A stretch of DNA of 64,000 bases from Phaeovulum vinaykumarii (GTDB lineage Bacteria > Pseudomonadota > Alphaproteobacteria > Rhodobacterales > Rhodobacteraceae): NCBI RefSeq assembly GCF_900156695.1, contig NZ_FTOM01000008.1, forward strand, positions 82,568 to 146,567, written 5' to 3'. Each line of letters starts with the position of its first letter. Positions within the stretch are counted from its first letter, which is position 1. Shown in pieces: positions 20,087-30,442 of the stretch. The notes under the pieces were generated by a model. It did no database searches and was not told where the DNA came from. It saw only the letters and a list, made by a program, of their open reading frames with translations. The position numbers and the translations under genes were made by a program.

Positions 20087-20169
20087 GAGAGCCGCACACG
20101 GCAGCCCCCGCGCGCAACCGGCCCCGTGCGCAACCGCCCCGCGCGCCGGACAGCGCCCGCGCGGGCGGC

Positions 20170-20946
20170 TCAGATGTAGCCCGCGCCCCGGAAGCTCAGC
20201 TCGCGGCTCTTGCCCACGATCAGGTGGTCGTGCAGCACGATCCCCAGCACCTGCACCGCATCCATGATCTGGTTGGTCAGCGCGATATCGGCTTCGGAGG
20301 GGGTGGGGTCGCCCGAGGGGTGGTTGTGCACCAGGATCAGCGCCGAGGCGTTGAGTTCCAGCGCCCGCTTGACCACCTCGCGCGGGTAGACCGGCACATG
20401 ATCCACCGTGCCGCTGGCCTGCGCCTCGTCGGCGATCAGCACGTTCTTGCGGTCGAGATAGAGCACGCGGAATTGTTCGGTCTCGCGGTGCGCCATCGCC
20501 GTGTGACAATAATCGACCAGCGCATCCCACGACGACAGCACCGGCCGGTGCATCACCTTCGCGCGGGCCAGACGATGCGCGGCGGCCTCGACGATCTTGA
20601 GCTCGGTCACCACGGCCTCGCCCACGCCATCGATCTGCATCAGCCGGCTGACGGGGGCCGAGATCACCCGGTTGAAATCGCCGAAGGCATCGAGCAGCGC
20701 GCGCGCCAGCGGCTTCACGTCCATGCGCGGGATCGCCCGGAACAGCACCAGCTCCAGCAATTCGTAATCCGGCATGGCCTGCGCGCCACCCTCCAGGAAG
20801 CGCGTGCGCAGACGGCGGCGATGGTCGCGGATATAGGAGGGGGGCCGCCCGTTGGGCAGCGGGGACAGGGCCTGCACCTCGTCGGGATCGGCGGGCGATC
20901 CGAACAGGGGCATGGGGGCTTCATGAAAGGCGCGATGCTGACTCAT
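20170..20946 (-). CDS. radC: RadC family protein (JAB/MPN domain)
   Basis: The 258-residue protein contains a helix-hairpin-helix-like N-terminal part (LMQIDGVGEAVVTELK near residue 100) and a C-terminal JAB domain with the metal motif HNHPSGDPTPSEAD near residue 208, complete with both histidines, serine and aspartate. This is the usual RadC layout. Despite the historical name, a role in DNA repair is not established for the family, and a metal-dependent hydrolase activity is inferred from the JAMM motif. It is transcribed towards the RNase T2 gene and lies 53 bases downstream of the end of... the start side of dnaJ, on the same strand as dnaJ and dnaK, so readthrough is possible. Confidence 0.9.
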   Translation of the reverse strand: MSQHRAFHEAPMPLFGSPADPDEVQALSPLPNGRPPSYIRDHRRRLRTRFLEGGAQAMPDYELLELVLFRAIPRMDVKPLARALLDAFGDFNRVISAPVSRLMQIDGVGEAVVTELKIVEAAAHRLARAKVMHRPVLSSWDALVDYCHTAMAHRETEQFRVLYLDRKNVLIADEAQASGTVDHVPVYPREVVKRALELNASALILVHNHPSGDPTPSEADIALTNQIMDAVQVLGIVLHDHLIVGKSRELSFRGAGYI

Positions 20947-20999
20947 GGAGCCAGCATCGCCATTCTTGGTGAAACAAGAGTTAACGCAGGCGCGCGGGC

Positions 21000-22151
21000 T
21001 CAGCCCTTCATGCCATCCCAGAAGCTCTTGACCTTCTTGAAGAAACTCGAGCTTTCGGGGCTGTTGTCGGCCTCGATCCGCTCGAATTCCTGCAACAGTT
21101 CCTTTTGCCGCGCGGTCAGGTTCACCGGCGTCTCGACGGCCAGCTCGATGACCATGTCGCCGACCCCGGTGCCGCGCAGCGCCGGCATGCCCTTGCCGCG
21201 CAGGCGCATCTGTCGGCCCGACTGGCTGCCCGAGGGGATCTTCACCCGGCTCTTGCCGCCGTCGATCGTGGGCACCTCGACCTCGCCGCCCAGCGCGGCC
21301 GAGGCCATCGACACCGGCACGCGGCAGAACAGGGTCTGCCCGTCACGCTGGAAGATCGCGTGTTCGCGCACCTCGATGAAGATATAGAGATCGCCCGTCG
21401 GCCCGCCGCGCAGGCCCGCCTCGCCCTCGCCGGCCAGACGGATACGGGTTCCAGTTTCGACCCCCGCGGGGATGTTGACGGCCAGTTGGCGGTCCTTCTC
21501 GATCCGGCCGGTGCCCTGACAGGACCGGCAGGGGTTCTTGACCACCTGGCCCACACCGCCACAGGTCGGACAGGCGCGCTCGACGGTGAAGAAGCCGTTT
21601 TGCGCGCGCACCTTGCCCATGCCCGAACAGGTCGGGCAGGTCACCGGCTCGGCGCCGCCCTCGGCCCCGGTGCCGTTGCAGGCGGTGCAGGCCGACGACC
21701 CCGGAACGGTGATCGTCTTCTGCACGCCCTTGAAGGCTTCCTCGAGGGAGATGCGCAGATTATAGCGCAGGTCCGATCCCCGCGAGGCGCGCGAGCGCGG
21801 GCCGCCAGGCCCCCCGCGTCCGCCCATGAAGTCGCCGAAGAGGTCTTCGAACACATCCGAGAAGGCCGAGGCGAAATCACCCTGCCCGGCATAACCACCG
21901 CGCGGACCGCCCCCGCCCATGCCACCTTCGAAGGCGGCGTGACCGAAGCGGTCATAGGCGGCCTTCTTCTCGGCATCCTTGAGCACGTCATAGGCCTCGT
22001 TCACTTCCTTGAAGCGGGCCTCGGCGTCGGCATCGTCCTTGTTGCGGTCGGGGTGAAGTTCCTTCGCCTTCTTGCGATAGGCTTTCTTGATCTCGTCGGC
22101 CGAGGCGCCCCGGGCCACGCCCAGAACCTCGTAGAAGTCACGCTTTGCCAT
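21000..22151 (-). CDS. dnaJ: Chaperone DnaJ
   Basis: DnaJ delivers unfolded proteins to DnaK and stimulates its ATPase. The 383-residue product has a J domain with the HPD motif (LHPDRNKDD, about residue 33), a Gly/Phe-rich linker ([14 protein letters not shown]), the zinc-binding domain with four repeats [24 protein letters not shown] and CRSCQGTG, and the C-terminal substrate-binding domains. Length and order match DnaJ rather than the shorter CbpA type. A GGGGGAA region precedes the ATG. It follows dnaK after 74 bases and is expected to be expressed with it from the dnaK promoter. Confidence 0.97.
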   Translation of the reverse strand: MAKRDFYEVLGVARGASADEIKKAYRKKAKELHPDRNKDDADAEARFKEVNEAYDVLKDAEKKAAYDRFGHAAFEGGMGGGGPRGGYAGQGDFASAFSDVFEDLFGDFMGGRGGPGGPRSRASRGSDLRYNLRISLEEAFKGVQKTITVPGSSACTACNGTGAEGGAEPVTCPTCSGMGKVRAQNGFFTVERACPTCGGVGQVVKNPCRSCQGTGRIEKDRQLAVNIPAGVETGTRIRLAGEGEAGLRGGPTGDLYIFIEVREHAIFQRDGQTLFCRVPVSMASAALGGEVEVPTIDGGKSRVKIPSGSQSGRQMRLRGKGMPALRGTGVGDMVIELAVETPVNLTARQKELLQEFERIEADNSPESSSFFKKVKSFWDGMKG

Positions 22152-22225
22152 GCCATTCCCCCGGCAACGAAACAGAACAGCCGGCCCCCGTCATCGCAGG
22201 GGACCGGCCACGTCGGTTCCGGCGC

Positions 22226-24148
<1,923 letters not shown>

Positions 24149-24270
24149 GTGCTTACCTCTCTTCGGCGATGTTGTGGAACGCAGGCCCGAGCGCGGCTCC
24201 TGCCTTCCGATCCCAATCTTGAGTTCCGTCCGGGCCGGGACCGCATGGCCCCGATCCGGCTTCCCGGGGT

Positions 24271-24299
24271 ATATAAGGAGGGGGGCGCAGTGCTGCAAG
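24271..24299 (-). promoter_or_regulatory. Candidate heat-shock (sigma-32/RpoH) promoter of dnaK
   Basis: Read on the minus strand, a -35 element CTTGCAG (24299-24293) is followed after 14 bases by a -10 element CCTTATAT (24278-24271). This resembles the RpoH consensus (CTTG and CCCNATNT-like boxes, spacing 11-16) in alphaproteobacteria. It points at dnaK. The same bases contain the AGGAGG that would act as ribosome-binding site of the divergent AlkB-like gene. Confidence 0.65.
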
Positions 24300-25003
24300 C
24301 GTGCCCCCCCGTCCAAATCGGAGGGAAAAACCTGAAAACTTCGCGCGAATATCCCCCGTCCGATCCCGCTGCACAGACCGCGGGCGCCGACGCCCCGCGC
24401 CCGGCCCCGCAGGCCCTGCGCGATTTCCGGCATTACCCCGGCTGGTTCACCCCCGACGAACAGCGCACCCTGGTCGACGAGATCCGCGCGGTTGCCGCGG
24501 CGGCGCCCTTCGTGACCCCGGTCACCCGGCGCGGACAGCCGCTGAGCGTGCGCATGACCTCGGCGGGGCGGTTCGGCTGGATCGGCGACCGGCGCGGCTA
24601 TCGCTATGCCGAAACCCACCCCGCGGGCATGGGCTGGCCACCGATCCCGCCGCGCCTTCTGGATCTGTGGGCCGCGGTGGCGCCCGATGCGCGCCCGCCC
24701 GAATCGTGCCTGATCAATTACTATGGCGAGGGCGCGCGCATGGGCCTGCACCAGGACCGCGACGAGGCCGACCTGAGCCAACCCGTCGTCTCGGTCTCGC
24801 TGGGCGATGACGCGCTTTTTCGCGTGGGCAACGTCGCGCGCGGCGGGTCCACCGAAAGCCTGTGGCTGCGCTCGGGCGATGTGCTGGTGATGGGCGGGCC
24901 GGGGCGGCTGCGTCACCACGGGGTGGACCGGATCGCCTTCGGCACATCGGCGCTTCTGGCGCAGGGCGGGCGGATCAACCTGACGCTGCGGGTCGTGACC
25001 TGA
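24290..25003 (+). CDS. alkB: AlkB-like 2-oxoglutarate/Fe(II) dioxygenase
   Basis: AlkB-type enzymes remove methyl groups from damaged DNA or RNA bases by oxidation. The body of the protein shows [13 protein letters not shown], the substrate lid region, [21 protein letters not shown] with the iron-binding H-x-D pair, and [25 protein letters not shown] carrying the third ligand His, then the 2-oxoglutarate-binding Arg in GGRINLTLR. The start is uncertain because no ATG lies close to the domain. GTG at 24290 has AGGAGG eight bases upstream and is preferred (237 aa); ATG at 24245 would cross the dnaK promoter; CTG at 24332 follows a GGAGGG and would give a length closer to E. coli AlkB. The gene is divergent from dnaK. 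Confidence 0.85.
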   Translation: MLQACPPVQIGGKNLKTSREYPPSDPAAQTAGADAPRPAPQALRDFRHYPGWFTPDEQRTLVDEIRAVAAAAPFVTPVTRRGQPLSVRMTSAGRFGWIGDRRGYRYAETHPAGMGWPPIPPRLLDLWAAVAPDARPPESCLINYYGEGARMGLHQDRDEADLSQPVVSVSLGDDALFRVGNVARGGSTESLWLRSGDVLVMGGPGRLRHHGVDRIAFGTSALLAQGGRINLTLRVVT

Positions 25004-25033
25004 CCCGCGCGCTTCCCGTCAGCCGCCGTGCCG

Positions 25034-25585
25034 TCAGCCGCGCAGGGCCGGCAGGAAGATCTCGGTCACCAGAAGCGGCACCTGCTCGAAGCTGAACAGG
25101 CTGCGGCGCGCCCAGACGCCCGGCGCCTCGGGGGCGGCGCGCGCGATCAGCGCATCAAGCGGATGCAGCGCATCGAGAAACGCCCCCTGCCGCAGCGAGA
25201 AGGGCGCCGCCCGCCCGCCGGCAAAGAGCAGCGCGCCCAGGGGTTTCGTGCCCAGGCTTTCCAGCGTCTCGGCCCGCGCCGATGCCGGCCAGATCGTGCG
25301 CGCCGCCAGCAGCGGGCCGCGCGCGGCCGACAGGATGACCTCGCGCGCGATGACGGGGGCTTGCAGGATCGCGGTCTCGTCGGGCAGCGGCTGGGCGGGG
25401 CCCTGGGCCACCAGCTCGACCGTGACCGGCCCGGCCGCGACCTCGAGAGCGGCGGTCATCGAGGTCTCGAGCCCCATCCAGCCGCGCATGTCCACCGGCA
25501 GCGCGGCCAGATGCGCCGCGTTCAGATCCTGCCAGGTCTCCGGTGCGGACAGATCGCCCGGACCATGAAAAAGCCGCGCACCCAA
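25034..25585 (-). CDS. ubiC: UbiC-like chorismate--pyruvate lyase
   Basis: UbiC converts chorismate to 4-hydroxybenzoate, the ring precursor of ubiquinone. Although divergent, the product has the pattern of the family: an internal REVILSAARGPLLAARTIWP block with the substrate-binding Arg, then LGTKPLGALLF, and a C-terminal VWARRSLFSFEQVPLLVTEIFLP with the typical WxRR and E-x-FLP endings. The start at TTG 25585 follows GGGGAG with six-base spacing and gives 183 residues, close to the 165 of E. coli UbiC; an ATG at 25633 would add 16 unrelated residues. It lies downstream of fmt on the same strand with a 96-base gap. Function is inferred from these motifs only. Confidence 0.72.
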   Translation of the reverse strand: MGARLFHGPGDLSAPETWQDLNAAHLAALPVDMRGWMGLETSMTAALEVAAGPVTVELVAQGPAQPLPDETAILQAPVIAREVILSAARGPLLAARTIWPASARAETLESLGTKPLGALLFAGGRAAPFSLRQGAFLDALHPLDALIARAAPEAPGVWARRSLFSFEQVPLLVTEIFLPALRG

Positions 25586-25681
25586 ATCCGTCTCCCCTGA
25601 TTGCCTGCGTGATGCGCGCGCACCATGCCCCAAGCGCGGGCCGGGGAAAAGGGGGCGGCGGCGCCGGGACCAGACCAGCCG

Positions 25682-26584
25682 TCAGAGCAGACGTTCGGGC
25701 AGCACCAGCCCGCGCAGAAGATCCTGCGCCTGCATCGGGCGCTTGCCCTCGCGCTGGGCCTCGAGCACCTCGACCGCGCCCGACCCGCAGGCGATGCGCA
25801 GCCCCGACAGCACCGTCCCCGGCGCGCCCTGCCCGTCCACGACCCCCGCGCGCAGAAGCTTGAGCCGCTCGCCCGCCACCTCGACCCAGGCGCCGGGAAA
25901 GGGCGACAGGCCGTTGATGTGGCGCGCGACCTCGGCCGCCGGGCGGGTGAAATCCACCCGCGCCTCGGCCTTGTCGATCTTGTGGGCATAGCACACGCCC
26001 GCCTCGGGCTGGGGCGCGGGCTCCAGATCCTCCAGCCGCTCCAGCGCCTCGAGGATCGCCGCCGCGCCCAGATCCGACAGACGGTCATGCAGCTCGGCCG
26101 TGGTCTCGCGGTCATGGATCGGGATCGCGCGGCGCAGGAGCACCGGCCCGGTGTCGAGCCCGGCCTCCATCTGCATGATGCAGACGCCGGTTTCCGTGTC
26201 GCCCGCCATGATCGCGCGGTGGATCGGCGCCGCCCCCCGCCAGCGCGGCAAAAGCGAGGCATGGATGTTCAGACAGCCGCGCGCCGGCGCATCCAGCACC
26301 GCCTGCGGCAGGATCAGCCCATAGGCCACGACCACCGCCAGATCGGCCCCCAGCGCGGCGAATCCGGCCTGCTCATTGGCGCCCTTGAGGCTGCGCGGAT
26401 GGCGCACGGGCAGGCCCAGCGCCTCGGCCCGCGCCTGCACCGGGGACGGGCGGTCCTTCTTGCCGCGGCCAGCCGGGCGCGGCGGCTGGCAATAGACGGC
26501 CAGCACCTCGTGATGGGCGTGAAGCGCCTCGAGCACCGGCACGCTGAAGTCGGGCGTGCCCATGAACACCACCCGCCGCTTCAT
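25682..26584 (-). CDS. fmt: Methionyl-tRNA formyltransferase
   Basis: Fmt formylates the initiator Met-tRNA. The 300-residue product starts [21 protein letters not shown] and has the formyl-transfer core with the catalytic Asn and His of [22 protein letters not shown] and the following conserved Asp region [22 protein letters not shown]. The C-terminal domain (from about residue 205) is the OB-like tRNA-binding domain. Its ATG overlaps the stop of the preceding deformylase-like gene by four bases (ATGA), completing a translationally coupled def-def-def-fmt cluster for formylation and deformylation of initiator methionine. Confidence 0.96.
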   Translation of the reverse strand: MKRRVVFMGTPDFSVPVLEALHAHHEVLAVYCQPPRPAGRGKKDRPSPVQARAEALGLPVRHPRSLKGANEQAGFAALGADLAVVVAYGLILPQAVLDAPARGCLNIHASLLPRWRGAAPIHRAIMAGDTETGVCIMQMEAGLDTGPVLLRRAIPIHDRETTAELHDRLSDLGAAAILEALERLEDLEPAPQPEAGVCYAHKIDKAEARVDFTRPAAEVARHINGLSPFPGAWVEVAGERLKLLRAGVVDGQGAPGTVLSGLRIACGSGAVEVLEAQREGKRPMQAQDLLRGLVLPERLL

Positions 26585-27087
26585 TTGCGCGCCCATTTGG
26601 CGGATTTCTGCACCAGCATCTTGCGGCGCAGCGGCGACAGGTGGTCGACATAGACCTTGCCGTTCAGGTGATCGATCTGGTGCTGGACGCTGGTCGCCCA
26701 GAGCGAGACGAAATCGCGCTCCTCGATCTCGCCCTGATCGTTGAGATAGCGCACCGTCACCGCCCGCGGCCGCGAGACCTTGGCCGACACGCCCGGCAGG
26801 TTGGGGCTGGCTTCCTCGTAGCTGCGGAATTGCACCGAGGCATGCAGGATCTCGGGGTTGGCCATGCGGATGACCTGGCCGCGCGCCTCGGAGCAATCGA
26901 CCACGGCCAGACGCAGCATGATGCCGATCTGCGGCGCGGCCAGTCCGACGCCCTGGCCGGGCATGGCCTCCATCGTGTCGATCATGTCATCCCAGATCAT
27001 CCGCACCGATTCGGTGATCGCGGGGACCGGATCGGCGGGCTTGTGCAACCGCGGGTCGGCATAGGGCAGGAACGGACGGATGGTCAT
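26581..27087 (-). CDS. Degenerate peptide deformylase-like protein
   Basis: The 168-residue product is clearly of deformylase fold: [21 protein letters not shown] (about 46-55), VRYLNDQGE and a C-terminal [15 protein letters not shown] match the authentic copies. Two active-site motifs are changed. The EGCLSIPG block, whose Cys binds the metal, reads EASPNLPG, with Ser94 at the Cys position, and HEXXH reads HQIDH, with Gln137 in place of the catalytic Glu; the two histidines remain. It is the third deformylase gene in the cluster, joined by ATGA overlaps to the second copy upstream and to fmt downstream, and it has no stop codons or frameshift, which suggests it is maintained. Catalysis is doubtful; a binding or regulatory role is possible. 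Confidence 0.88.
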   Translation of the reverse strand: MTIRPFLPYADPRLHKPADPVPAITESVRMIWDDMIDTMEAMPGQGVGLAAPQIGIMLRLAVVDCSEARGQVIRMANPEILHASVQFRSYEEASPNLPGVSAKVSRPRAVTVRYLNDQGEIEERDFVSLWATSVQHQIDHLNGKVYVDHLSPLRRKMLVQKSAKWARK

Positions 27088-27578
27088 GGCTGATAGGCGG
27101 CCTCGGCATTGGCGCGGGCGGCGGGATCGAGCCGGTCGAGCGTCAAGATCCCGTCCAGATGATCGGCCTCGTGCTGCACGCAGGCAGCGGTAAAGCCGGT
27201 GAAGGTCTCGTCATGGGCGGCGCCATCCAGATCGCGCCAGCGCATCCGCACCCGCGCGGGCCGGGTGACAAAGGTCTGGATGCCGGGGATCGACAAACAG
27301 CCCTCGGCGCGGCCGGCGGTGTCATCGCCCAGCGGCTCGAGCACGGGGTCCAGCACCACGCGCGGGCTGGCGGGGCCGTCCGTCCAGTCGGTGTCCATGA
27401 CGAAGAGGCGCAGCCCCACGCCCACCTGCGGCGCGGCCAGACCGCGGCCGGGCGCGGCATACATCGTCTCGAGCATGTCGGCGGCCAGTTGCCGGACCGC
27501 GTCGGTCACCGTGCCCACGGGGGCGGCCGCCTGCGACAGGCGCGGATCGGGCCAGCGCAGGATCGGCAGAAGGCTCAC
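27084..27578 (-). CDS. def: Peptide deformylase, second copy
   Basis: A 164-residue deformylase with all motifs: GRGLAAPQVG (44-53), AEGCLSIPG with metal ligand Cys94, and HEADH (136-140) with the catalytic Glu137. It removes the formyl group from new polypeptides. The start is the GTG at 27578: it gives SLLPILRWPDPRL, which aligns with the N-terminus of the first copy, and it overlaps the stop of that copy as GTGA. It overlaps the next, degenerate copy by ATGA. Compared with the first copy it lacks the Lys-rich C-terminal tail, ending in NAEAAYQP. Confidence 0.93.
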   Translation of the reverse strand: MSLLPILRWPDPRLSQAAAPVGTVTDAVRQLAADMLETMYAAPGRGLAAPQVGVGLRLFVMDTDWTDGPASPRVVLDPVLEPLGDDTAGRAEGCLSIPGIQTFVTRPARVRMRWRDLDGAAHDETFTGFTAACVQHEADHLDGILTLDRLDPAARANAEAAYQP

Positions 27579-28102
27579 GCCAGGCCGCGCGCGCGGTCGC
27601 GCTTGAGCTTCTCCATCTTGCGGGTGATCATCTTGCGCTTGATCGGCCCCAGATAGTCGATGAAGAGCTTGCCCTCGAGGTGGTCGAATTCGTGCTGCGC
27701 GCAGGTCGCCCAGAGATCGCCGAATTCCTGCTCGTGCTCCTTGCCGTCCACGTCGAACCAGCGCATCCGCACCATCTGCGGGCGGGTCACGTCGGCAAAG
27801 GTGCCGGGGATCGACAGGCAGCCTTCCTCGTAGATGCCGGTTTCCTCGGAGGTCCAGGTGATCTCGGGATTGATGAGGACCATCGGCTCGGGCAGGCCCT
27901 CCTTCTCCTTCTTGCAATCCATCACGAAGACGCGCTGCATCACGCCCAGCTGCGGCGCGGCAAGGCCGATGCCGGGGGCGTCATACATGGTCTCCAGCAT
28001 GTCATCGGCAAGCTGGCGGAGATCGGCGTCGAAGCTGGCGACGGGGTCGCAAACCTTCTTGAGCCGCGGGTCGGGATGGATCAGGATCGAGCGCACAGAC
28101 AT
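27575..28102 (-). CDS. def: Peptide deformylase, first copy
   Basis: This is the canonical peptide deformylase of the cluster (175 residues), removing the formyl group of the initiator methionine. It shows GIGLAAPQLG (44-53), EEGCLSIPG with metal ligand Cys95, and HEFDH (137-141) with the metal histidines and catalytic Glu138. The C-terminus is Lys/Arg-rich. It is the first of three tandem deformylase genes followed by fmt, all coupled by four-base overlaps; no clear ribosome-binding site is seen upstream of the ATG. Confidence 0.96.
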   Translation of the reverse strand: MSVRSILIHPDPRLKKVCDPVASFDADLRQLADDMLETMYDAPGIGLAAPQLGVMQRVFVMDCKKEKEGLPEPMVLINPEITWTSEETGIYEEGCLSIPGTFADVTRPQMVRMRWFDVDGKEHEQEFGDLWATCAQHEFDHLEGKLFIDYLGPIKRKMITRKMEKLKRDRARGLA

Positions 28103-28169
28103 GGGTCTGATTTAGGCCAAGGGCGCGGCGCGCGCAATGGATAGGGTGCCGCAGCACATTCGTTCCGCA

Positions 28170-28214
28170 TTGAAGTGAATATTCAAAACAACGTCCTGCA
28201 AAATCGCACTTCAA
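28170..28214. repeat. Inverted repeat in the promoter region between def and the PatB-like gene
   Basis: In the AT-rich 172-base gap between the divergent genes, TTGAAGTG (28170-28177) is repeated inverted as CACTTCAA (28207-28214), 29 bases apart. A 10-base palindrome TGAATATTCA (28176-28185) overlaps the left arm. The position upstream of the gene at 28275 suggests a regulator site, but no regulator gene is adjacent. Confidence 0.3.
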
Positions 28215-28274
28215 CAGAACCTTCGTTCGCAGTATTGAACGATCATAAGAACACAGTTACGGCCGGAGGCCTTC

Positions 28275-29459
28275 ATGTCCAGCACCCCCGATTTCGACGA
28301 GATCATCCCCCGTCTCGGCACCCATTCCATCAAGTGGGACGGGATGGAGCCGATCTATGGCGTCCCCGCCGCCGACGGCATCCCGATGTGGGTGGCCGAC
28401 ATGGATTTCCGCCCGCCCAAGGCGGTGCAGCGCGCGCTGCAAGGCATGCTGGATCATGGCATCTACGGCTATTGGGGCGACAATGCCGCCTATGAGGCCG
28501 CAATCGGCTGGTGGATGCAGACCCGCCACGGCTGGCAGGTGGACCCGTCGTGGATCTTCACCACGCATGGGCTGGTCAACGGCACTGCGCTCTGTGTCGA
28601 CGCCTTTACCGCGCCGGGCGACGGCGTGGTGCTGATGACGCCGGTCTATCACGCCTTTGCCCGCGTGATCCGCGCTGCGGGGCGGCAGGTGGTGGAATGC
28701 CCGCTGCGGCTGGAGGACGGGCGCTATCAGATGGATTTCGACGCCTGGGAAACGCAAATGACCGGCGCCGAGAAGATGCTGATCCTGTGCTCGCCGCATA
28801 ACCCCGGCGGCCGCGTCTGGACCGCCGAGGAACTGCGCGCCACCGCCGAATTCTGCGCGCGACACGACCTGGTGCTGGTCTCGGACGAGATCCACCACGA
28901 TCTGGTCTTCCCCGGCGCGCAGCATCAGGTGATGGCGACGGCCGTGCCCGAATGCCGCGATCGGCTGGTGATGATGACCGCCGCCACCAAGACCTTCAAC
29001 ATCGCCGGCTGCCATTCCGGCAATGTCATCATCGCCGACCCCGACCTGCGCGCGCGTTTCGCGGCGCGGATGGGGGCGATGGGGATCTCGCCCAACAGCT
29101 TTGGCATGGCCATGACCACAGCCGCCTACAGCCCCGAGGGGGCCGCCTGGGTGGATGCGCTGGTCGGCTATCTGGACGGCAACCGCAAGCTGTTCGACAC
29201 GGCGGTGAACGCGGTGCCGGGGCTGCGCTCGATGGCGCTCGAATCGACCTATCTGGCCTGGGTGGATTTCTCGGGCACGGGCATGGAACCGGCCGAATTC
29301 ATCGCCCGCGTGGAAAAGACCGCGCGCATCGCGGCCAACCACGGCGCCACCTTCGGCACCGGCGGCGAAAGCTTCCTGCGCTTCAACCTGGCCACGCCGC
29401 GCGCGGTCGTGGCCGAGGCGGTCGACCGGCTGGCCGCGGCCTTTGCCGATCTGCAATGA
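28275..29459 (+). CDS. PLP-dependent MalY/PatB-type lyase/aminotransferase
   Basis: Class I/II aminotransferase fold of the MalY/PatB group, most of which cleave carbon-sulfur bonds of cystathionine-like substrates. The 394-residue product has IPMWVADMDF near residue 37 (diagnostic for this group), the substrate site GYWGDNAAYEAAIGWW, CSPHNPGGRVW, VSDEIHHDLV and the PLP lysine in TAATKTFNIAG (Lys239). GGAGG lies eight bases before the ATG. It is separated by only 21 bases from the end of the convergent exporter gene. A beta-cystathionase role (metC-like) is the best guess. Confidence 0.88.
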   Translation: MSSTPDFDEIIPRLGTHSIKWDGMEPIYGVPAADGIPMWVADMDFRPPKAVQRALQGMLDHGIYGYWGDNAAYEAAIGWWMQTRHGWQVDPSWIFTTHGLVNGTALCVDAFTAPGDGVVLMTPVYHAFARVIRAAGRQVVECPLRLEDGRYQMDFDAWETQMTGAEKMLILCSPHNPGGRVWTAEELRATAEFCARHDLVLVSDEIHHDLVFPGAQHQVMATAVPECRDRLVMMTAATKTFNIAGCHSGNVIIADPDLRARFAARMGAMGISPNSFGMAMTTAAYSPEGAAWVDALVGYLDGNRKLFDTAVNAVPGLRSMALESTYLAWVDFSGTGMEPAEFIARVEKTARIAANHGATFGTGGESFLRFNLATPRAVVAEAVDRLAAAFADLQ

Positions 29460-29480
29460 TCCGGGACAGGGCGGCGCGCG

Positions 29481-30302
29481 CTACTTGCGCGCGCCCCAGC
29501 TCAGCGACGCCCGCTGGCGGGTGTAGAATTCGCCCATCATCCCGATCATCAGCAGCGCCAGCCCGACATAGAGCGGATAGCTGACCGATGAATAATGCGG
29601 GTTGTAGTTGATGAAGGTATAGCCGCGCGCCTGGTCGATGGTGTGAAAGAGCGGGTTCCACGAGAACAGCACCAAGATCTTGTGCGGCAGCGCATTGGCC
29701 ACGAACATCTTGCCCGAAGCGACCATGTTGGCCCGCGCATAGACCGCGGCGACGATCCCCACCACCTCGGGCGACCAGGGCTTCACCGCCAGAAGCACCG
29801 TGCCGATGGCCGCGCCCGTGAACCACGCCAGAAGGAACATGCCGAAGGCGCCCACCGGGTCTTCGATCGTGATCGGGTTGAAGGCGGCGTGATAGATATA
29901 GAGCACCACCAGCATCGACAGCGTCTGGATATAGAGCGCCCCCAGCGCCGAAGACGCGATCGCCACGGCCGTGTTCATGGGCGAATGCTTCATCATCGCC
30001 GAGGTGGGCCCCTCGGCGCCCATGACCGCGCCCAGCGCCTTGGTATGCGTCAGGAACAGGAAGATCCCGCTCATCACGTAAAGCAGGAAATCGCCGCGGA
30101 TCGCGTTGCCGCGCAGGCCCAGAATGTGGAACATGATATAGAAGGCCACGACCAGCAGCACGGTCTGGACGATGGCCAACAGCAGACCGATGACGGCATT
30201 CCCGTGGCTCTTGCGGATCGAGCGCACGGTCGAATGATAGATCAGCTCCATCAATGCGAAGGCCGATCCGAGCGTCGAGCGCTTGCGCTCCGCGGTGAAC
30301 AT
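29481..30302 (-). CDS. ABC-2 type permease, polysaccharide export (KpsM/Wzm-like)
   Basis: A 273-residue inner-membrane protein with six predicted segments in the ABC-2 layout, e.g. GLLLAIVQTVLLVVAFYIMF and the C-terminal PLYVGLALLMIGMMGEFY. The motif SWNPLFHTIDQARGYTF near residue 218 is typical of capsule and O-antigen exporters. It would move a polysaccharide across the inner membrane with an ATPase partner, which is not in the window; the gene stands alone on its strand. The divergent neighbours cysQ and kdsB fit a surface-polysaccharide context, since kdsB makes CMP-Kdo. Confidence 0.87.
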   Translation of the reverse strand: MFTAERKRSTLGSAFALMELIYHSTVRSIRKSHGNAVIGLLLAIVQTVLLVVAFYIMFHILGLRGNAIRGDFLLYVMSGIFLFLTHTKALGAVMGAEGPTSAMMKHSPMNTAVAIASSALGALYIQTLSMLVVLYIYHAAFNPITIEDPVGAFGMFLLAWFTGAAIGTVLLAVKPWSPEVVGIVAAVYARANMVASGKMFVANALPHKILVLFSWNPLFHTIDQARGYTFINYNPHYSSVSYPLYVGLALLMIGMMGEFYTRQRASLSWGARK

Positions 30303-30442
30303 GCGCTGCCTTTCCGGGGGGCCTTCCCCCTGATCTGCCGTCGTCCCTTCTATTTTTCCCCGGAAAACTTGCTGTTCCCTTTAGCGCCAAGCATAAGGGT
30401 GGGGGGAAGCGCGTTCAATCGCCGCGCAGGAACAAGGGAGTG

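Noticed and set aside
20154..20167. GC palindrome CGCCCGC/GCGGGCG between RNase T2 and radC
   Set aside because: It has no loop and no T-run, and such palindromes are expected by chance at this GC content.
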